NCBI GenBank assembly: GCA_051294375.1
Contig: CM119263.1
Coordinates: 29,689,517-29,753,516, forward strand
DNA: 64,000 bases
Reading direction: 5' to 3'
Origin: Paraspadella gotoi
Lineage: Eukaryota > Chaetognatha
Shown piece by piece: positions 53,865-64,000 of the stretch. The position numbers and the translations under genes were made by a program. The notes under the pieces are model-generated. The model did no database searches. It was given only the letters and a program-made list of their open reading frames with translations, and was not told the origin of the DNA. Position 1 is the first letter of the stretch; every line of letters begins with the position of its first letter.

Positions 53865-54168
53865 ATGTATTTGGGCCTTTACATAACAACTACAACACAA
53901 CAAACAACGACAGGACAGACGACGACAAATTGAGACGAATATGCGCCAATTTCAAACATCACCACTATTGACCGATAATTCAGTGGCCACTTATTTGACC
54001 CACAACAACTAGAACTCTTTTATTATTGTTTTCTATCCCAGTGATAGTTTTTCCTTTGATATTATGTCTCTGTTATAACTGTTTGAATGATTTTCGAATC
54101 ATTTATTTCTCTCATCAGATGCTATGATCTCAATAATTCAGAATATTTCAGCCAGTAAAGTCTCTTCA
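53865..54168 (+). repeat. Inferred 5' LTR of the gypsy element
   Basis: About 300 bases between the end of unit A and the primer-binding site, ending in CA (54167-54168). The start TGTATTTGG...TAACA weakly resembles TGTAGCTTCC...TTAACA at 59203-59229, as expected if both begin an LTR. No full 3' LTR is available to confirm it. Confidence 0.4.
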
Positions 54169-54170
54169 AT

Positions 54171-54188
54171 TGGTGATAGCCGCGACTA
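54171..54188 (+). promoter_or_regulatory. Primer-binding-site-like sequence
   Basis: TGGTGATAGCCGCGACTA follows two bases after the CA end of the inferred LTR. It resembles the TGGTGACCCCGACG type used by many Ty3/gypsy elements to prime minus-strand DNA from a host tRNA. The exact tRNA cannot be named. Confidence 0.5.
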
Positions 54189-54409
54189 AGAAGAAAAAAA
54201 AAAACACGCACTCAAACCAAACGAGATGATTAAGACGATCAGACCGCTCCCAGCCGCCGAGTCTGCCCAGCCGATCGCGGCCAGCGGCAGAGTCTCCAGA
54301 GAAATTACCTCCGTCGGCGGCGACCGACTTTCCACTTCCGCGGTGACGAGCAACCCTATGAGGGATCTCTCGCGAGAACGCGAACAATAAAAACCAATTC
54401 CGCGGCGAA

Positions 54410-55740
54410 ATGGACCTCGCTCTTAAAGAAGAGCCGTCGATGAACGCCCGTCTCAAGATCGCCGTCCAGGAAGATGGGAAAGATTCACGTTCGCCGACAT
54501 GCAACACTCACCGCCCAACCCGCCATCAGAGCGATACGTTTCCGACAACCGAACGCCGCTCGCCGCACCGTACAGATTCCGCGACCGAAGCTTACTTCTC
54601 AAAAAGCGCGTCATGCGTGTTGAGGACCTCGGCGTCGAACAATCCAGCGGCGACGCCGGCTCCACAACAGAGGCGAAACACCGCGCCGACAGCTACACTC
54701 ACAACTAATGCAGATGGCGACCACCGTCTCCTAAATCGCCGTACTTGAACGTCCCGGCGCCAATCGCCCGAATTCCAGGGAGACAACGGTTATGCCATCT
54801 CAGCAAATCGGAATCAGACTCAGCTTTCCTGCCCGGCGCCGGCACAACCACTGTCCCCAATCCCTCCGTTCACCATTAGACCGCACCTCCCCCTCGACTG
54901 TACAGACTACAGCATTTGACTCGGCAAACATTAGACTTTGGTTAGCAAGCAGATCGATCTTCTTTGTTGTCGCCGATTGTCGTCGACTGACGCCCGCGTC
55001 GCAAGCCTACGTCTTTGCGGCGATTTCCTCGGAAACACCAACTGCTTCCTTCAAGATTTTCGCCAAGGCCGCTCCTCCTCTTTACAATGATATTATTACA
55101 GGTTGATCTAATCTCTTCGGATGAAACCGCGACAGCGCGCCGCCAGGAATGTTTAAAACGCATAGGCACTGGCGGAAGCACGCCGTCCCAGCTTTGCGAC
55201 ATCAATTCGCGCCACCTTTGAAGGCATCAAACCTGAACAAATATTCAAAGAGATGCTCCGTGTCACCGCCACGTTCGACATTGCGTACGACGCCTACCCT
55301 CGATGAATGCAGCAAAAGCAGCCGACTGCTTCTAACGAACGATCCGGCAACCTCCTATGCAAAGCAGCCCAGACAGCACCATTCATGCCATGTACATTCA
55401 GCGACGATGGCGAAGGATGAGGCAGACGAATAGACCGCACCTACGCCGAAATTTGCGCCATAGGTAACAGGGATCAACCCTGGAAGCGAGTGGAGCGCAG
55501 AAAACAAAAGCCAACGCCCTCCGCCACTACTGAAATTCACGTCAGCTGCGACCGACATGGATGGCGACACATGTTGGTACCGATGTCGAATACGGGAAAA
55601 GGGCTCGATAACTGCAAAGAAGTCTCCGCCCTGGCGTCCCCTTGCATCCCTGGGAAATGGCCGGGCCGGCGTGCCGGAAGTGAGCGCGCGACGGCGGCAG
55701 TCGAAAGCCCTGGCTCCATGTCCGCGATCAGCAACAACGA
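54410..55740 (+). pseudogene. gag: gag remnant with zinc-knuckle-like motif
   Basis: The capsid-like part in this family packages element RNA. A frame starting at ATG 54410 is open for 112 codons. Further on, W-x-A and SDETATARRQ/TPSQL words typical of the retrotransposon capsid region appear in two frames (54940-55200). A CWYRCR motif at 55572-55589 recalls the CWYH knuckle seen before the protease in this gypsy group; His is not where expected. At least three frame changes interrupt the region. Confidence 0.7.
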
Positions 55741-55744
55741 CCTC

Positions 55745-55980
55745 ACAGTGGTTGGTCGACACTCACGGCGCAAATCCGTCTCTCTCATCACCCAAACGAC
55801 TCAGAACGACGCGCCGGCCAGCCAACCACTAACCCACTCCAACGCCAGATCCAACGGCACAACCAAATACCTATGTACGGCAACGCCCATGACTATATGC
55901 CTCGGCCAACGCATCATATCAAGTGGAAGTCACCATCGCGAGACGTTGCAATTTCCCCCATTAGAAATGATTTCCTAATG
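55745..55980 (+). pseudogene. Aspartic protease remnant
   Basis: WLVDT (55749-55763) is the conserved start of the retroviral-type protease active site, in which Asp is catalytic. An additional His codon follows before GA, so the usual DTGA loop is altered. Downstream words (NGTTKY, LCLGQRI-like) fit the flap and C-terminal part, in shifting frames. This protease would process the Gag-Pol product. Confidence 0.7.
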
Positions 55981-56224
55981 GAACACATAATCTCGCACCT
56001 TTTCCAAAACTGCGAAATCCCTCGTCGATTGTTGAGGACCTCTTACCACTGTCGCCCGGTAAAGCAAACTCGGCCCGCTCATTCAGTAGTGAAAATCAGC
56101 ACATGAATCCGTTCATAACGTGTTCAACCCAGACTTCTCGACTCTCGCACCATCTTCTCACAACACCAGTCGTTCGATCCTGCCCAGCCGCGTCATGGCA
56201 TAAAACATCAACAATCCTTACCGA

Positions 56225-57085
56225 AAGGTCCACCCGTAATTTGCCCGACCCGCCGTCTATCCCGCAGACAAACTTAATCGCCGGCCAAGCGGAGTTTGAA
56301 AAACTGGAAAAACTCGGCAATCGTCAGGAAGCCGAAGCCCATGGGCTTTCGCCGTTAGCATGTAGTACAAAAAACAGACGGGAGCCTCCGACCATGCGGC
56401 GACCTATCGCCGCCTAAATGCTGGCAACAAAGGATGACCGTTATCCACAATTCGCATATCTCCAACTTCAACGCAGAAATAGCGGGGCAAGACAATATTC
56501 CGAAAAGTGGATCTCTAATATAAGGATACCACCAATCCCCATCACACAACGAGGCAGATATTCCTAAAAACGGCAGTAATAACTCCATTCAGACCTTTGG
56601 GAGTAACCTGAGAAAAACCGCCAATTGGCTTAAAGAACGCTGCTCAGAGAACTTTCAGAGGATGATGGATTGCCATCCTTTCCGGAATTGCCCCATGTAT
56701 TTGTAATACTTGGACGATATCCTCAATCGCATCCACATGACCAATTACGAACACATTCCAAGATCTGACTCGCGTACTTGAGCCTCTCTAATGAATCCAA
56801 CGGCCAGGGGTGTATCAATCAACCGATCCAAATGTTACTTTGGCTGCGCCTTCACCAGTTCGAATTTCTCGGCTATCAGGTTTGACGCCAATGGGCGTCA
56901 CTCCTACTTCCAAGCCGCGTCAACGACATTGCCCGTTTTTCATACACCCACGTCGCAGTCAAAGACCTGCAAAAAGATTCCTGGGAGTCCTCACTAACTA
57001 CCACCAAGAAAATGAGGGCCAGTTATTATCCCATGCTGCACACAAGCTGGAACCACTCTACGCAGGCAACATTCGCGGCAAACCT
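56225..57085 (+). pseudogene. pol: Reverse transcriptase remnant with intact YLDD
   Basis: Copies element RNA into DNA in its family. Landmarks in order: AEFEKLEKLG (about 56285-56320), DRYPQ near 56415-56430, LPHVFV (56686-56703), the catalytic YLDDIL (56707-56724) one frame away from LPHVFV, KCYFG (about 56827-56841) and FLGVL..Y (56976-57002) with HAA.KLEPLYAG (57036-57070). The catalytic Asp pair is intact. Stops near 56420 and 56570 and several frame changes interrupt it. Confidence 0.85.
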
Positions 57086-57620
57086 CAACGCCTTCAATTG
57101 GAACACTGAGTGCGATGGAGCTATTCACAGCAGCCAAACAAGCCTCTTGCCGTCTGCCACTTATGCTGGTACATCCCCGTGAAAGATGCTAGCTGGCTCT
57201 CACTGTTGACAGCAGCCTCCTCTCAGCCATCGGCGGCGGTCTCAGAACAGATGGCGGTCGAAGGGCAAGAATTGGGATGCCCCTCGGGATGTTTTCTCTG
57301 CTCCACTTCAACAAAATCAACGAAAGTGGCCCACCATTCGACCGCGCAGTTGCTTGCGGCATCCCGTGCTGTCCGAACATTTCCGACCAATATCATTGAA
57401 GAGCCGAACATTCACACTTTTTCAGATCAAACTAGCATTTGGTCCCTGCAATACAAAAAAAGTCAAGAACCCACACTATGCGTCAGGATAACCAGCTAGC
57501 AGCACATTCAGAATATAACAACGGACATTCAATATATCGAAGGAAAAGGCCAACTCTGTTGCACGACGCCCTCTTCCCGTTGGAACTCCTCCAGCAGCAA
57601 CTCCAACCCTCACGAGCTAC
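57086..57620 (+). pseudogene. RNase H remnant
   Basis: Degrades the RNA strand of the hybrid in its family. WNTECDGAI at about 57097-57120 and TVDSS (57202-57216, the first catalytic Asp) are followed by FDRAVA and RQDNQLA...SEY (57478-57515), which precede the integrase as in Ty3/gypsy. The words fall in all three frames. Confidence 0.75.
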
Positions 57621-57639
57621 TATCAATGCGGTAAGCCAA

Positions 57640-58780
57640 CAGGAAATCGACTTCTCAGAAATGCACCACGACCAAGTACTTCTGATCCCGACGTCAAACG
57701 CCTCCCTCTGCGGACGTCCCACGAGCCTCGCGCCTTCATAAAAGTTCAAGTCGTCGAACGGCCGTCGACATCCTTTGCTGCTGCTCTAGCAGCCGGCCGG
57801 CGCTTCCCGCCCCATCTGTGTCCCTGAAAAGTGGCTCGCCGGCGTGTCTTCAGAAAACCATATTCATGGCCTCTCTCTCATCCTGCGTACCGCCGGCGAC
57901 CAAAAAACTCCATAACAAGCTCGATTTACGTGGCATCAATCAACTCTGTGCATAACGGAATGGAACTCGGACCTTGTCCAGCATGTCAGCGCTCAAAACT
58001 TCACCAACAATATCAACGCCCCTCCACAAGAATTTGCTCAATGTGGGAAAGACGCTTTGAAGAACACGTACATGTAGACAGTGTGTGGGACCGCACACTA
58101 CGACTGCTCATCTGGTCACACCAACTTACTTACTGCGGTTGAACAAAAAAAAAAAAAGATTTTTCCACCCTCGGATGGCCAAGAGGCCATCGCAATCCGT
58201 GGGAGACACAAGTGCATCAACCGTCACAGCAGCCTTCTTACTAAAACTGGGTAGCCCGTGTTTGGAGTGCCAGCCACGGTAACGACTGACCAGAGCGAGC
58301 ACAGTTCACGTCAGACGTGTCAGGGCGCCAACTAGCTAAACTCTAATCCCCGGCGGTTAAACCTTACCACCGATCGACGCTTACCATCCCCAAGCCAATG
58401 GCATGGTGGGCGTATTGCACCGCGCACCTCAAGTCACACTGAAGGCCCGCTGTGAGAAGCTTCTGACCAAGTGCGGTTAACCAATCTCCTTGGGTCCCTC
58501 CTTGGCCTCCGACAAACTCACAAAGCTGACCTTGGATGCATCGCTGGCAGAACTTGTCACGGCGACGTTTTAACAGTACCCGGTGAAACTCATCGGCGCC
58601 AAAAGAACCCACAAGCCGGAGTAGACAGCTAACGCCACGCGCCGAGCCCTCCAAAAAACTACGAATTCGACGTTGCACTGATGCGACCCAAATTCCAGGT
58701 ACAACGCCACATGCCAACCAAACATCAAAATTGCCAACTTCCTTTAAAAGAAGACAGATTTTGTCTTTGTTAAGGCGCAC
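57640..58780 (+). pseudogene. Integrase remnant
   Basis: Inserts the DNA copy into the host genome in its family. Zinc-finger words SHPAYRR (about 57876) and CPACQRSK (57975-57998) share one frame. HVHVDSVW follows with the first catalytic Asp at 58077-58079. TTD (58282-58290) and QFTSDV then give the second Asp. HPQANGMV (from 58385) precedes the place where the catalytic Glu is expected; in this frame it is Gly, so the triad is broken as read. A 103-codon frame from 57831 covers the first part. Frame changes interrupt the rest. Confidence 0.8.
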
Positions 58781-59202
58781 TCACCAACAGCGGCGCACAT
58801 CCACTTGCGCCTACACGGCCACCCCATATCGAATCTTAGAGAGACGACAGCGCACGTCTAATCGACATCCCAGGACGAAGGCTCAAAAACAATCACATTG
58901 GACCGAAATAAAACCGCCGCCATCGACATGAAAACCCTTCCAAGCGCCGCGCCACCAGCGACACCAAGGGGACGTCCGCCAAAGTCGCCCACAATCCTCG
59001 TAAGGTCAGCCTCGCCTAAACCGAGCGCCACCGGAAAAAATCAACTCTTCCTCCAACACGTAATCCAACCGGAAGACGGCCGCCCAAACAACGCCATCCG
59101 CATCTTCCACTGACGCTGTCAGAGCCCGATCGCGGCATGTGAGGCCGACGACCAAACACCACCGACGTTAACGCAAGTCAACTCCGGCGCGGTTGGGGCG
59201 GG
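58781..59202 (+). other. Post-integrase tail and polypurine-like tract
   Basis: C-rich sequence with no recognised domain, ending in GGTTGGGGCGGGA just before TGTAGC. The latter resembles the polypurine tract that primes plus-strand DNA next to the 3' LTR. Confidence 0.45.
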
Positions 59203-59229
59203 ATATGTAGCTTCCTAATGAACTTAACA
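59203..59229 (+). repeat. Start of inferred 3' LTR, cut by gap
   Basis: Only 27 bases (starting TGTAGCTTCC) remain before the 25-N gap at 59230-59254. Confidence 0.4.
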
Positions 59230-59254
59230 NNNNNNNNNNNNNNNNNNNNNNNNN
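59230..59254. other. 25-N gap after the gypsy element
   Basis: Exactly 25 N. The right side starts directly inside a pyrimidine tract of the repeat unit, so the join is not sequence-supported. Confidence 0.99.
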
Positions 59255-59450
59255 ATCTCCATTTCCGATTTTTCCATTTTCCTTTTTTTCCCATTTTCCC
59301 ATTTTCCCTCTTTTTTCCATTTTTCCTTTTTTTCCATTTTCCATTGTTTCATTCCCGCATTTTCCTCTAACCTCGTTTTTTCCCTTCTGTCGTATTTCTT
59401 CTATGTTTTGTTTCCCCAGTTCTCCTGTCTTTCAGCGGCTGATGCGTCGA

Positions 59451-59481
<31 letters not shown>

Positions 59482-59770
59482 TCTCTCTCGTCTTCTCTCT
59501 CTCGTCTCTCTCTCTCTCTCTCCCCGCCCGGAGACGCTAATGATTAAAAGAAAAAAAAAGCGTGAAATAAAAAAAGCAGGAAGAGCAAAAAAAATCAAAT
59601 TCGCTTTTTAGACTAAATTTATTTTCTCGAGCTCATGAACACTTTTAAACCATTTACCTACAACCATTTTCCGTCGGCGATTAATTTCCATTAAAGTTTA
59701 TTGTAAAAAATAATTACTATTTTATAAAACATTAAAAAAATAAGAAAAGAAAAAGAAAAGCAAAATTCTG
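59255..59770 (+). repeat. Repeat unit copy B (partial, noisy)
   Basis: Direct copy of about 51412-51960 with many small deletions (pyrimidine tract, (CT)n at 59453-59522, CCCGGAGACGCTA, AT-rich block). Confidence 0.85.
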
Positions 59771-59847
59771 CTGTTTCTTTTCAATTTTCTTTCTCTAAAT
59801 TGATTCGAAATTTTTGTTTTAATTAATCATTCATAAGAATTGGTCAA

Positions 59848-61120
59848 TATATCAATATGTCAATTTGCTGTTTTTCTACTAAAAAAAAATATTTTCCTAA
59901 AACAATAACAATAACAATAATAATAACAATAACAATAATCCCCGATTGGAAAAAGATTTATCGTCGCCCGCAGTCGATACATTGTGAGCGGTGAGTGGTG
60001 AGCGGTGAGCGGTGAGAATACAGTCATCGGTGAAAAAAATAAAGAATTTCTATTTTGTCCGTCCGAAGGTCTGTCTGTATCTCCTCCTGTCTGCTTGTCT
60101 GCCTCTCTGTCTAAAGTCTATCTGACTTCTCTGTAAGTATTTTTTTTCACAACTTTTTTCTGTTTGCCGAGGTATCTCTCTCTTTCCCTCTCTCTCTCTC
60201 TCTTTCTCTCACTATCTCTCTCTCTCTCTCTCTCTCTTACCCCCCTCCCTCTCTATTCGTCCATAGTCAACGACGATAATTCAGGGAGAAAATTGTTCCA
60301 TAATAAAATTTATTTCGTCTCCAAAAACCAGTTTTGGCGGGAAAAGGTTAGCCCGTTGGGGTCTTGAGGGGTTGGGGTCCTATGGTTTTTGGGGTCTCGA
60401 CGGGTTGGGGTCTTAAGGTTTTTGGGGTCTTGAGGTTTTTTGGGGTCCACAGGGGTTTGGCTGAGAATGGGGTACGAGGGAAAGGGCGTGAAAGGGAAAC
60501 GACAATATTCACAGTCCAAAGTGTGAATCAATTTCACTCATCCTTAATTTGACTTCCGGTGAGAATGTGAGAGACAAAAAACGGGAATAGAGATGAAAAG
60601 AGAGAAAGGAAGCAAATACGAGTTGCTGCAGAGGCTGCAGCAAATAATATAATTTGCGGAAATAATGAAATCGGGGAAGGGACGTTAATGCAGCTATGAA
60701 GATACCAGAATGGGGAGCAACTTGCCGCAAAGGGGTAATTTGTAGAAGGAGAGGACCCGTGGTTAAGGCATTTAAGGTAACCAAGCAGTCAGGTTGCGGC
60801 AAAGAGTGCAGCAACCTGTAGCGGATTTCCATTTTCCCGGTCGCGAGTTATATTTAGTCTTCTCGGTTCGGAATCCAAATGGCATCCTTTATTTTCATTT
60901 TGTGGAAGAGAGCACTGAAAGACAAAGCAATGGAGCCATCGTTGGCGGGCGGCAGCGGCTGCGGCGGCGGCGTGCGGCGGCGGAGGCGGCTGCTCATATT
61001 CGGTTAAGTTTTCACGCATATTTCCTCGTCCTTTTCCCTTTTCCAAGGTGAGAACGAAATTACTGCAGATGGTTCTTTGGAGAGAGGCTGGGGAAAAATC
61101 TCTCTCTCTCTCTCTCTCTC
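59848..61120 (-). repeat. Repeat unit copy C (inverted, noisy)
   Basis: Reverse complement of about 52510-53861: CAAATTTGCTG-like start, CTCACCGC repeats as GGTGAGCGG (59987-60020), G-rich repeats (60345-60480), the GCGGCGGCG patch (60945-60990) and the AGGCTGGGGAAAAATC end. Many indels against copy A. Confidence 0.85.
60345..60480 (+). other. G-run cluster in copy C
   Basis: GGGG runs every 10-20 bases (GTTGGGGTC, GAGGGGTTGGGGTCC, TTTTTGGGGTC), able to form G-quadruplexes on the plus strand. Confidence 0.5.
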
Positions 61121-61145
61121 NNNNNNNNNNNNNNNNNNNNNNNNN
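61121..61145. other. 25-N gap between copies C and D
   Basis: Exactly 25 N at the point where the unit changes orientation. Confidence 0.99.
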
Positions 61146-61789
61146 TTCCATTTTTTTTTCCATTCTTTTCCCCTTGTTTTTTTCCCTTCTTTTTTTTAAC
61201 GGTTTCTTCCATCTTCTATTTTCTTTGCCATTTTTTTCTTTTTCCAATTTTACCAATTTTTTCCTTTTATCCATTTATCTCTTTATTTACATTTCCCATT
61301 TCCCTCTTTTTTCCATTTTCCTTTTTTTCCATTTCATTTTTTTTTTCCATTTTCCTATTTTTTTCTATTTTCCCTCTTTTCCATTTTCCCTTCTTTTTTC
61401 CAAATACTTTTTTTCCCATTTTCCCTTTTTCCATTTGCCTTTTTTTCCATTTTTCCTCTTTTCCATTTTCCATTTTTTCCATTTTTCCCTTTTTCCATTT
61501 ATCCTTTCTTCTACATTTTCCCATTTTCCCTATTTTTTCCATTTTCCTTTTTTTTTCCATTTTCCTCTTTTTTCCATTTCTGTTCATTTTCCCTCTTTTT
61601 CCATTTCCGTTTTTTCCATTTTCCTTTTTTTCCCATTTTCCCATTTTCCCTCTTTTTTCCATTTTTCCTTTTTTTCCATTTTTCCATTTTTCATTCCCGC
61701 ATTTTCTCCCTCGTTTTTTCCTTTTCGTTTCTTCTATGTTTTGTTTTTCCCAGTCTCTCTCTCATCTTTCGCGGTTGATGCCCGTCGGA

Positions 61790-61870
<81 letters not shown>

Positions 61871-62491
61871 GCCCGGAGACGCTATGAATTATAAAGAAAA
61901 CTTAAAATGAAAAAAAAAGCGTGAAATAAAAAAAGCGAGGAGAAGCAACGAAAAAAAAAAAAAAATCAAATTCTCTCGCTTTTATTAGACTAAATTTATT
62001 TTTCTCGAGTTCATGAACACTTTTTAAACAATTACCTACAACATTTTCCTCGGCGATTAATTTCGCTATTAATGTTTATTGCTAAAAAATACATTATTAT
62101 TTTATAAAACATTAAAAAAAATAAGAAAAAAAAAAAGAAAGAAAATTCTGCGGATTCTTTACCATTCAGCGACGCAATTCGAGCGCCTCGGGCGTATCGT
62201 CTTAATAGCGCGTGTCCGAATGCGGTGCGGCCGTTCCCCCGGGTCGTCTGAATGGGGCGTTGGCGTCCCCGTCGGGAGGCGCAGAGGCGGCGTTCTGTTG
62301 GATCGCATGAGACTTCGAGCCTTTTATGCGGCGTCGTTTCGTTTCCTTTTTTTTTCCACCGGCGTGCCTCGTTTGAGAGAGGAGGAAAACCTTTCATTTT
62401 TTATTTACTCCCTCTCTCGTTCTGATAAGAGAGAGAGAGAGAGAGAAGAGAGAGAGAGAACAGAGAAGAGAGGAGAGAGAGAGAGAGAGAA

Positions 62492-62535
<44 letters not shown>

Positions 62536-62650
62536 GAGAGACGGGAGATAGACGACAGAGACAGACGAGAGAATTACTCTGTCCCGCTTCAGTGATAACG
62601 AACTTAGTCAACTGAGTGTTTTTTCCTTTTTTGTCTCTTTTAAGCTGGTG
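61146..62650 (+). repeat. Repeat unit copy D (direct)
   Basis: Direct copy of about 50985-52450. From about 61540 to 62140 it looks base-identical to 51360-51955; from 62145 on it diverges by indels, for example in the GC-rich block. Confidence 0.9.
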
Positions 62651-62734
62651 GAGTAGATAGATAAGAGAGATGACGACCGAGGAGACGAGAAGAAGAGGAG
62701 AGAGAGAGAGAAGAGAGAGAGCAGAGAGAGAGAG

Positions 62735-63030
62735 AGACTCTCTCTCTCTCTCTCTTATCAGAACGAGAGAGGGAGTAAATAAAAATGAAAAGGTTTTCCT
62801 CCTCTCTCAAACGAGGCACGCCGGTGGAAAAAAAAAGNNNNNNNNNNNNNNNNNNNNNNNNNNNNNNNNNNNNNNNNNNNNNNNNNNNNNNNNNNNNNNN
62901 NNNNNNNNNNNNNNNNNNNNNNNNNNNNNNNNNNNNNNNNNNNNNNNACGACGCCGCTATGAAGACGACGCCCGAGGGTCGAATTGCGTCGCGATGGAAA
63001 GAATCGAGATTTCTTTCTTTTTTTTTTTAC
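62735..63030 (-). repeat. Repeat unit copy E (inverted, split by 110-N gap)
   Basis: 62735-62837 is the reverse complement of about 62345-62440 (GAACGAGAGAGGGAGTAAAT, CGAGGCACGCCGGTGG). After N at 62838-62947, 62948-63030 is the reverse complement of about 62140-62215. Copies D and E therefore form another inverted repeat with a centre near 62690. Confidence 0.8.
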
Positions 63031-63485
63031 ATCAAGAAATTAAGTTTCTCTCGTGTATTACCTGTAAGTCATTAACGAAAAATATATATACTTTTAGATA
63101 TTCTGTAATTATATGGCAAATAGACAAAGGCGCGTAGACAATTAAACGTATATAGACAAGTAGACATATATAGACCAAATTAATTTAAGACGACAGTCGG
63201 TAACTTTTTTTAATTTTATCGTGTCAGACATGCAACGATAGGAAAGTGTCCGTTTGTAAAGCTTATTTAAAAAAAGTACTATAAAGTTTAAAGAGCCTAA
63301 AAATCTAAACTTTTTCCCTCAAAAGCCAAAGCCGGAAACGTCAGTGAATAGTAAAACATCGGGATTAATTTTATATGAACTTTTTCCGGGTCGCGAGCAA
63401 AGCGACATCTTCGGGGAAATCGGCGTAGCGGAAGAAATGCTATAGAGTCGAGATTTCTATTAACCTTCGTCAAAAAGAAATTTCT
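63031..63485. other. AT-rich unique stretch
   Basis: TAGACAAATATAGACA-like words at 63120-63180, otherwise nothing recognised. Confidence 0.5.
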
Positions 63486-63489
63486 TTGT

Positions 63490-63775
63490 CGTGACCTTTC
63501 ATGTCCTTTTTGGCTTCATGTCTTCCCATGTCCTTTCTTTGCTACACGTGCTCGCGCGTCCATGTTTGAAAATCATCTTCAGGCTTGTCACGATCTCCCA
63601 TATCCTTTAAAATCCTTTACAATCTTTTCTTGTCCTTCCATGTCTTTTAAAATCTTTCCTTGTTCTTTCTTGTCCTTTACAATCTTTTCTTATCCTTCCA
63701 TGTTTTTTTTTAATTTTTTTTTGGCCTTCCATGTTCTTTAAAAATGTTTCCTTGTCCTTCTTTGTCCTTTATTGA
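63490..63775. repeat. CTTGTCCTTCCATGTCCTTT degenerate repeat
   Basis: TTCCATGTCTTTTAAAATC, TCTTGTCCTTTACAATC and CCTTCCATGT words recur about every 20-26 bases across 280 bases. Confidence 0.75.
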
Positions 63776-63839
63776 CTCCAACGTCCTCTGTGAAAAACGA
63801 AATCCAGTTTTTTCAATCGAGCGATGAGCTATTATGTTG

Positions 63840-63885
63840 AGACGACGACGACGAAAACGACGACGACGACGCTGACGACGAAGAG
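63840..63885. repeat. (GAC)n microsatellite
   Basis: GAC triplets with GAAAAC and GCT interruptions. The near-complementary (GTC)n at 63964-64000 follows after 80 bases. Confidence 0.9.
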
Positions 63886-63963
63886 AACGGCTCCTCCAAC
63901 GAGAGACGGCCTCCGTTGCCAAGAGACGAAATTTTGTGTCAAAATCGAGTTTATCTGAATTGG

Positions 63964-64000
63964 CGTCGTCGTCGTCGTCGTTGTCGTCGCTGTCATCGTC
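63964..64000. repeat. (GTC)n microsatellite at window end
   Basis: GTC triplets with TTG and GCT changes, continuing past the window edge. Confidence 0.9.

Larger units (their letters stand above)
53865..59229 (+). mobile_element. Ty3/gypsy-type LTR retrotransposon, frame-broken
   Basis: A 5.3-kb plus-strand element with colinear remnants of gag, aspartic protease, reverse transcriptase, RNase H and integrase, the Ty3/gypsy domain order (integrase after RNase H). A primer-binding-site-like TGGTGATAGCCGCGAC follows the inferred 5' LTR. Each domain is recognisable only in short runs, because the frame changes every 30-100 codons. GC content is higher than the flanks. It starts exactly where unit A stops and is cut on the right by a 25-N gap. 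Either it is an old copy, or it is a younger copy spoiled by read indels. Confidence 0.9.

Noticed and set aside
60345-60480. TTGGGG words as a telomere-like array
   Set aside because: Spacing is irregular and the words belong to a degenerate 20-base repeat in an inverted copy of the unit.

Overview
The window is eukaryotic, almost certainly from an invertebrate animal. It has no credible protein-coding host gene. It does have very dense simple repeats (long AG/CT, GAC/GTC, ATT, AAC, ATC and TATAT tracts), many minisatellites, tRNA-derived SINE-like pieces, one decayed LINE and one Ty3/gypsy-type LTR retrotransposon. The extreme AG/GAC microsatellite load and the element types would suit an arthropod, perhaps a decapod crustacean, but that is a guess. 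The sequence is a gapped draft.

N runs: 1855-2014, 8520-8529, 9585-9609, 11335-11485, 11876-12024, 12471-12774, 13304-13313, 16214-16457, 17355-17477, 17679-17937, 18772-19055, 19292-20225, 21043-21430, 21666-21932, 22313-22322, 27755-27881, 30820-30844, 41541-41565, 41656-41822, 42337-42346, 43034-43944, 45112-45136, 48839-49459, 59230-59254, 61121-61145, 62838-62947. Six are exactly 25 N and four exactly 10 N, which look like placeholder lengths.

Layout. 1-25.6 kb: microsatellites, purine/pyrimidine tracts and minisatellites with scattered SINE-like copies. 25.6-36.5 kb: a giant inverted repeat (arms about 5.2-5.6 kb) around a 25-N gap; each arm holds a 2-kb AT-rich core with a foldback element. 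36.5-37.8 kb: minisatellites. 37.8-41.1 kb: a decayed non-LTR retrotransposon on the minus strand, with recognisable reverse-transcriptase motifs. 41.5-43.9 kb: SINE-like pieces and a long gap. 43.9-46.4 kb: a second inverted repeat around a 25-N gap. 46.4-50.9 kb: simple repeats. 50.9-63.0 kb: one repeat unit present in five full or partial copies in both orientations. Between the first two copies sits a frame-broken but colinear gag-protease-RT-RNase H-integrase element (about 53.9-59.2 kb). 63.0-64.0 kb: simple repeats.

Main interpretation: the inverted duplications sit on 25-N gaps, and one arm of each carries many small indels. This suggests that missed-adapter long reads were used to fill gaps, rather than natural palindromes. 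If so, part of the apparent decay of the gypsy element (mostly frameshifts, with local catalytic motifs intact) may be sequencing error.
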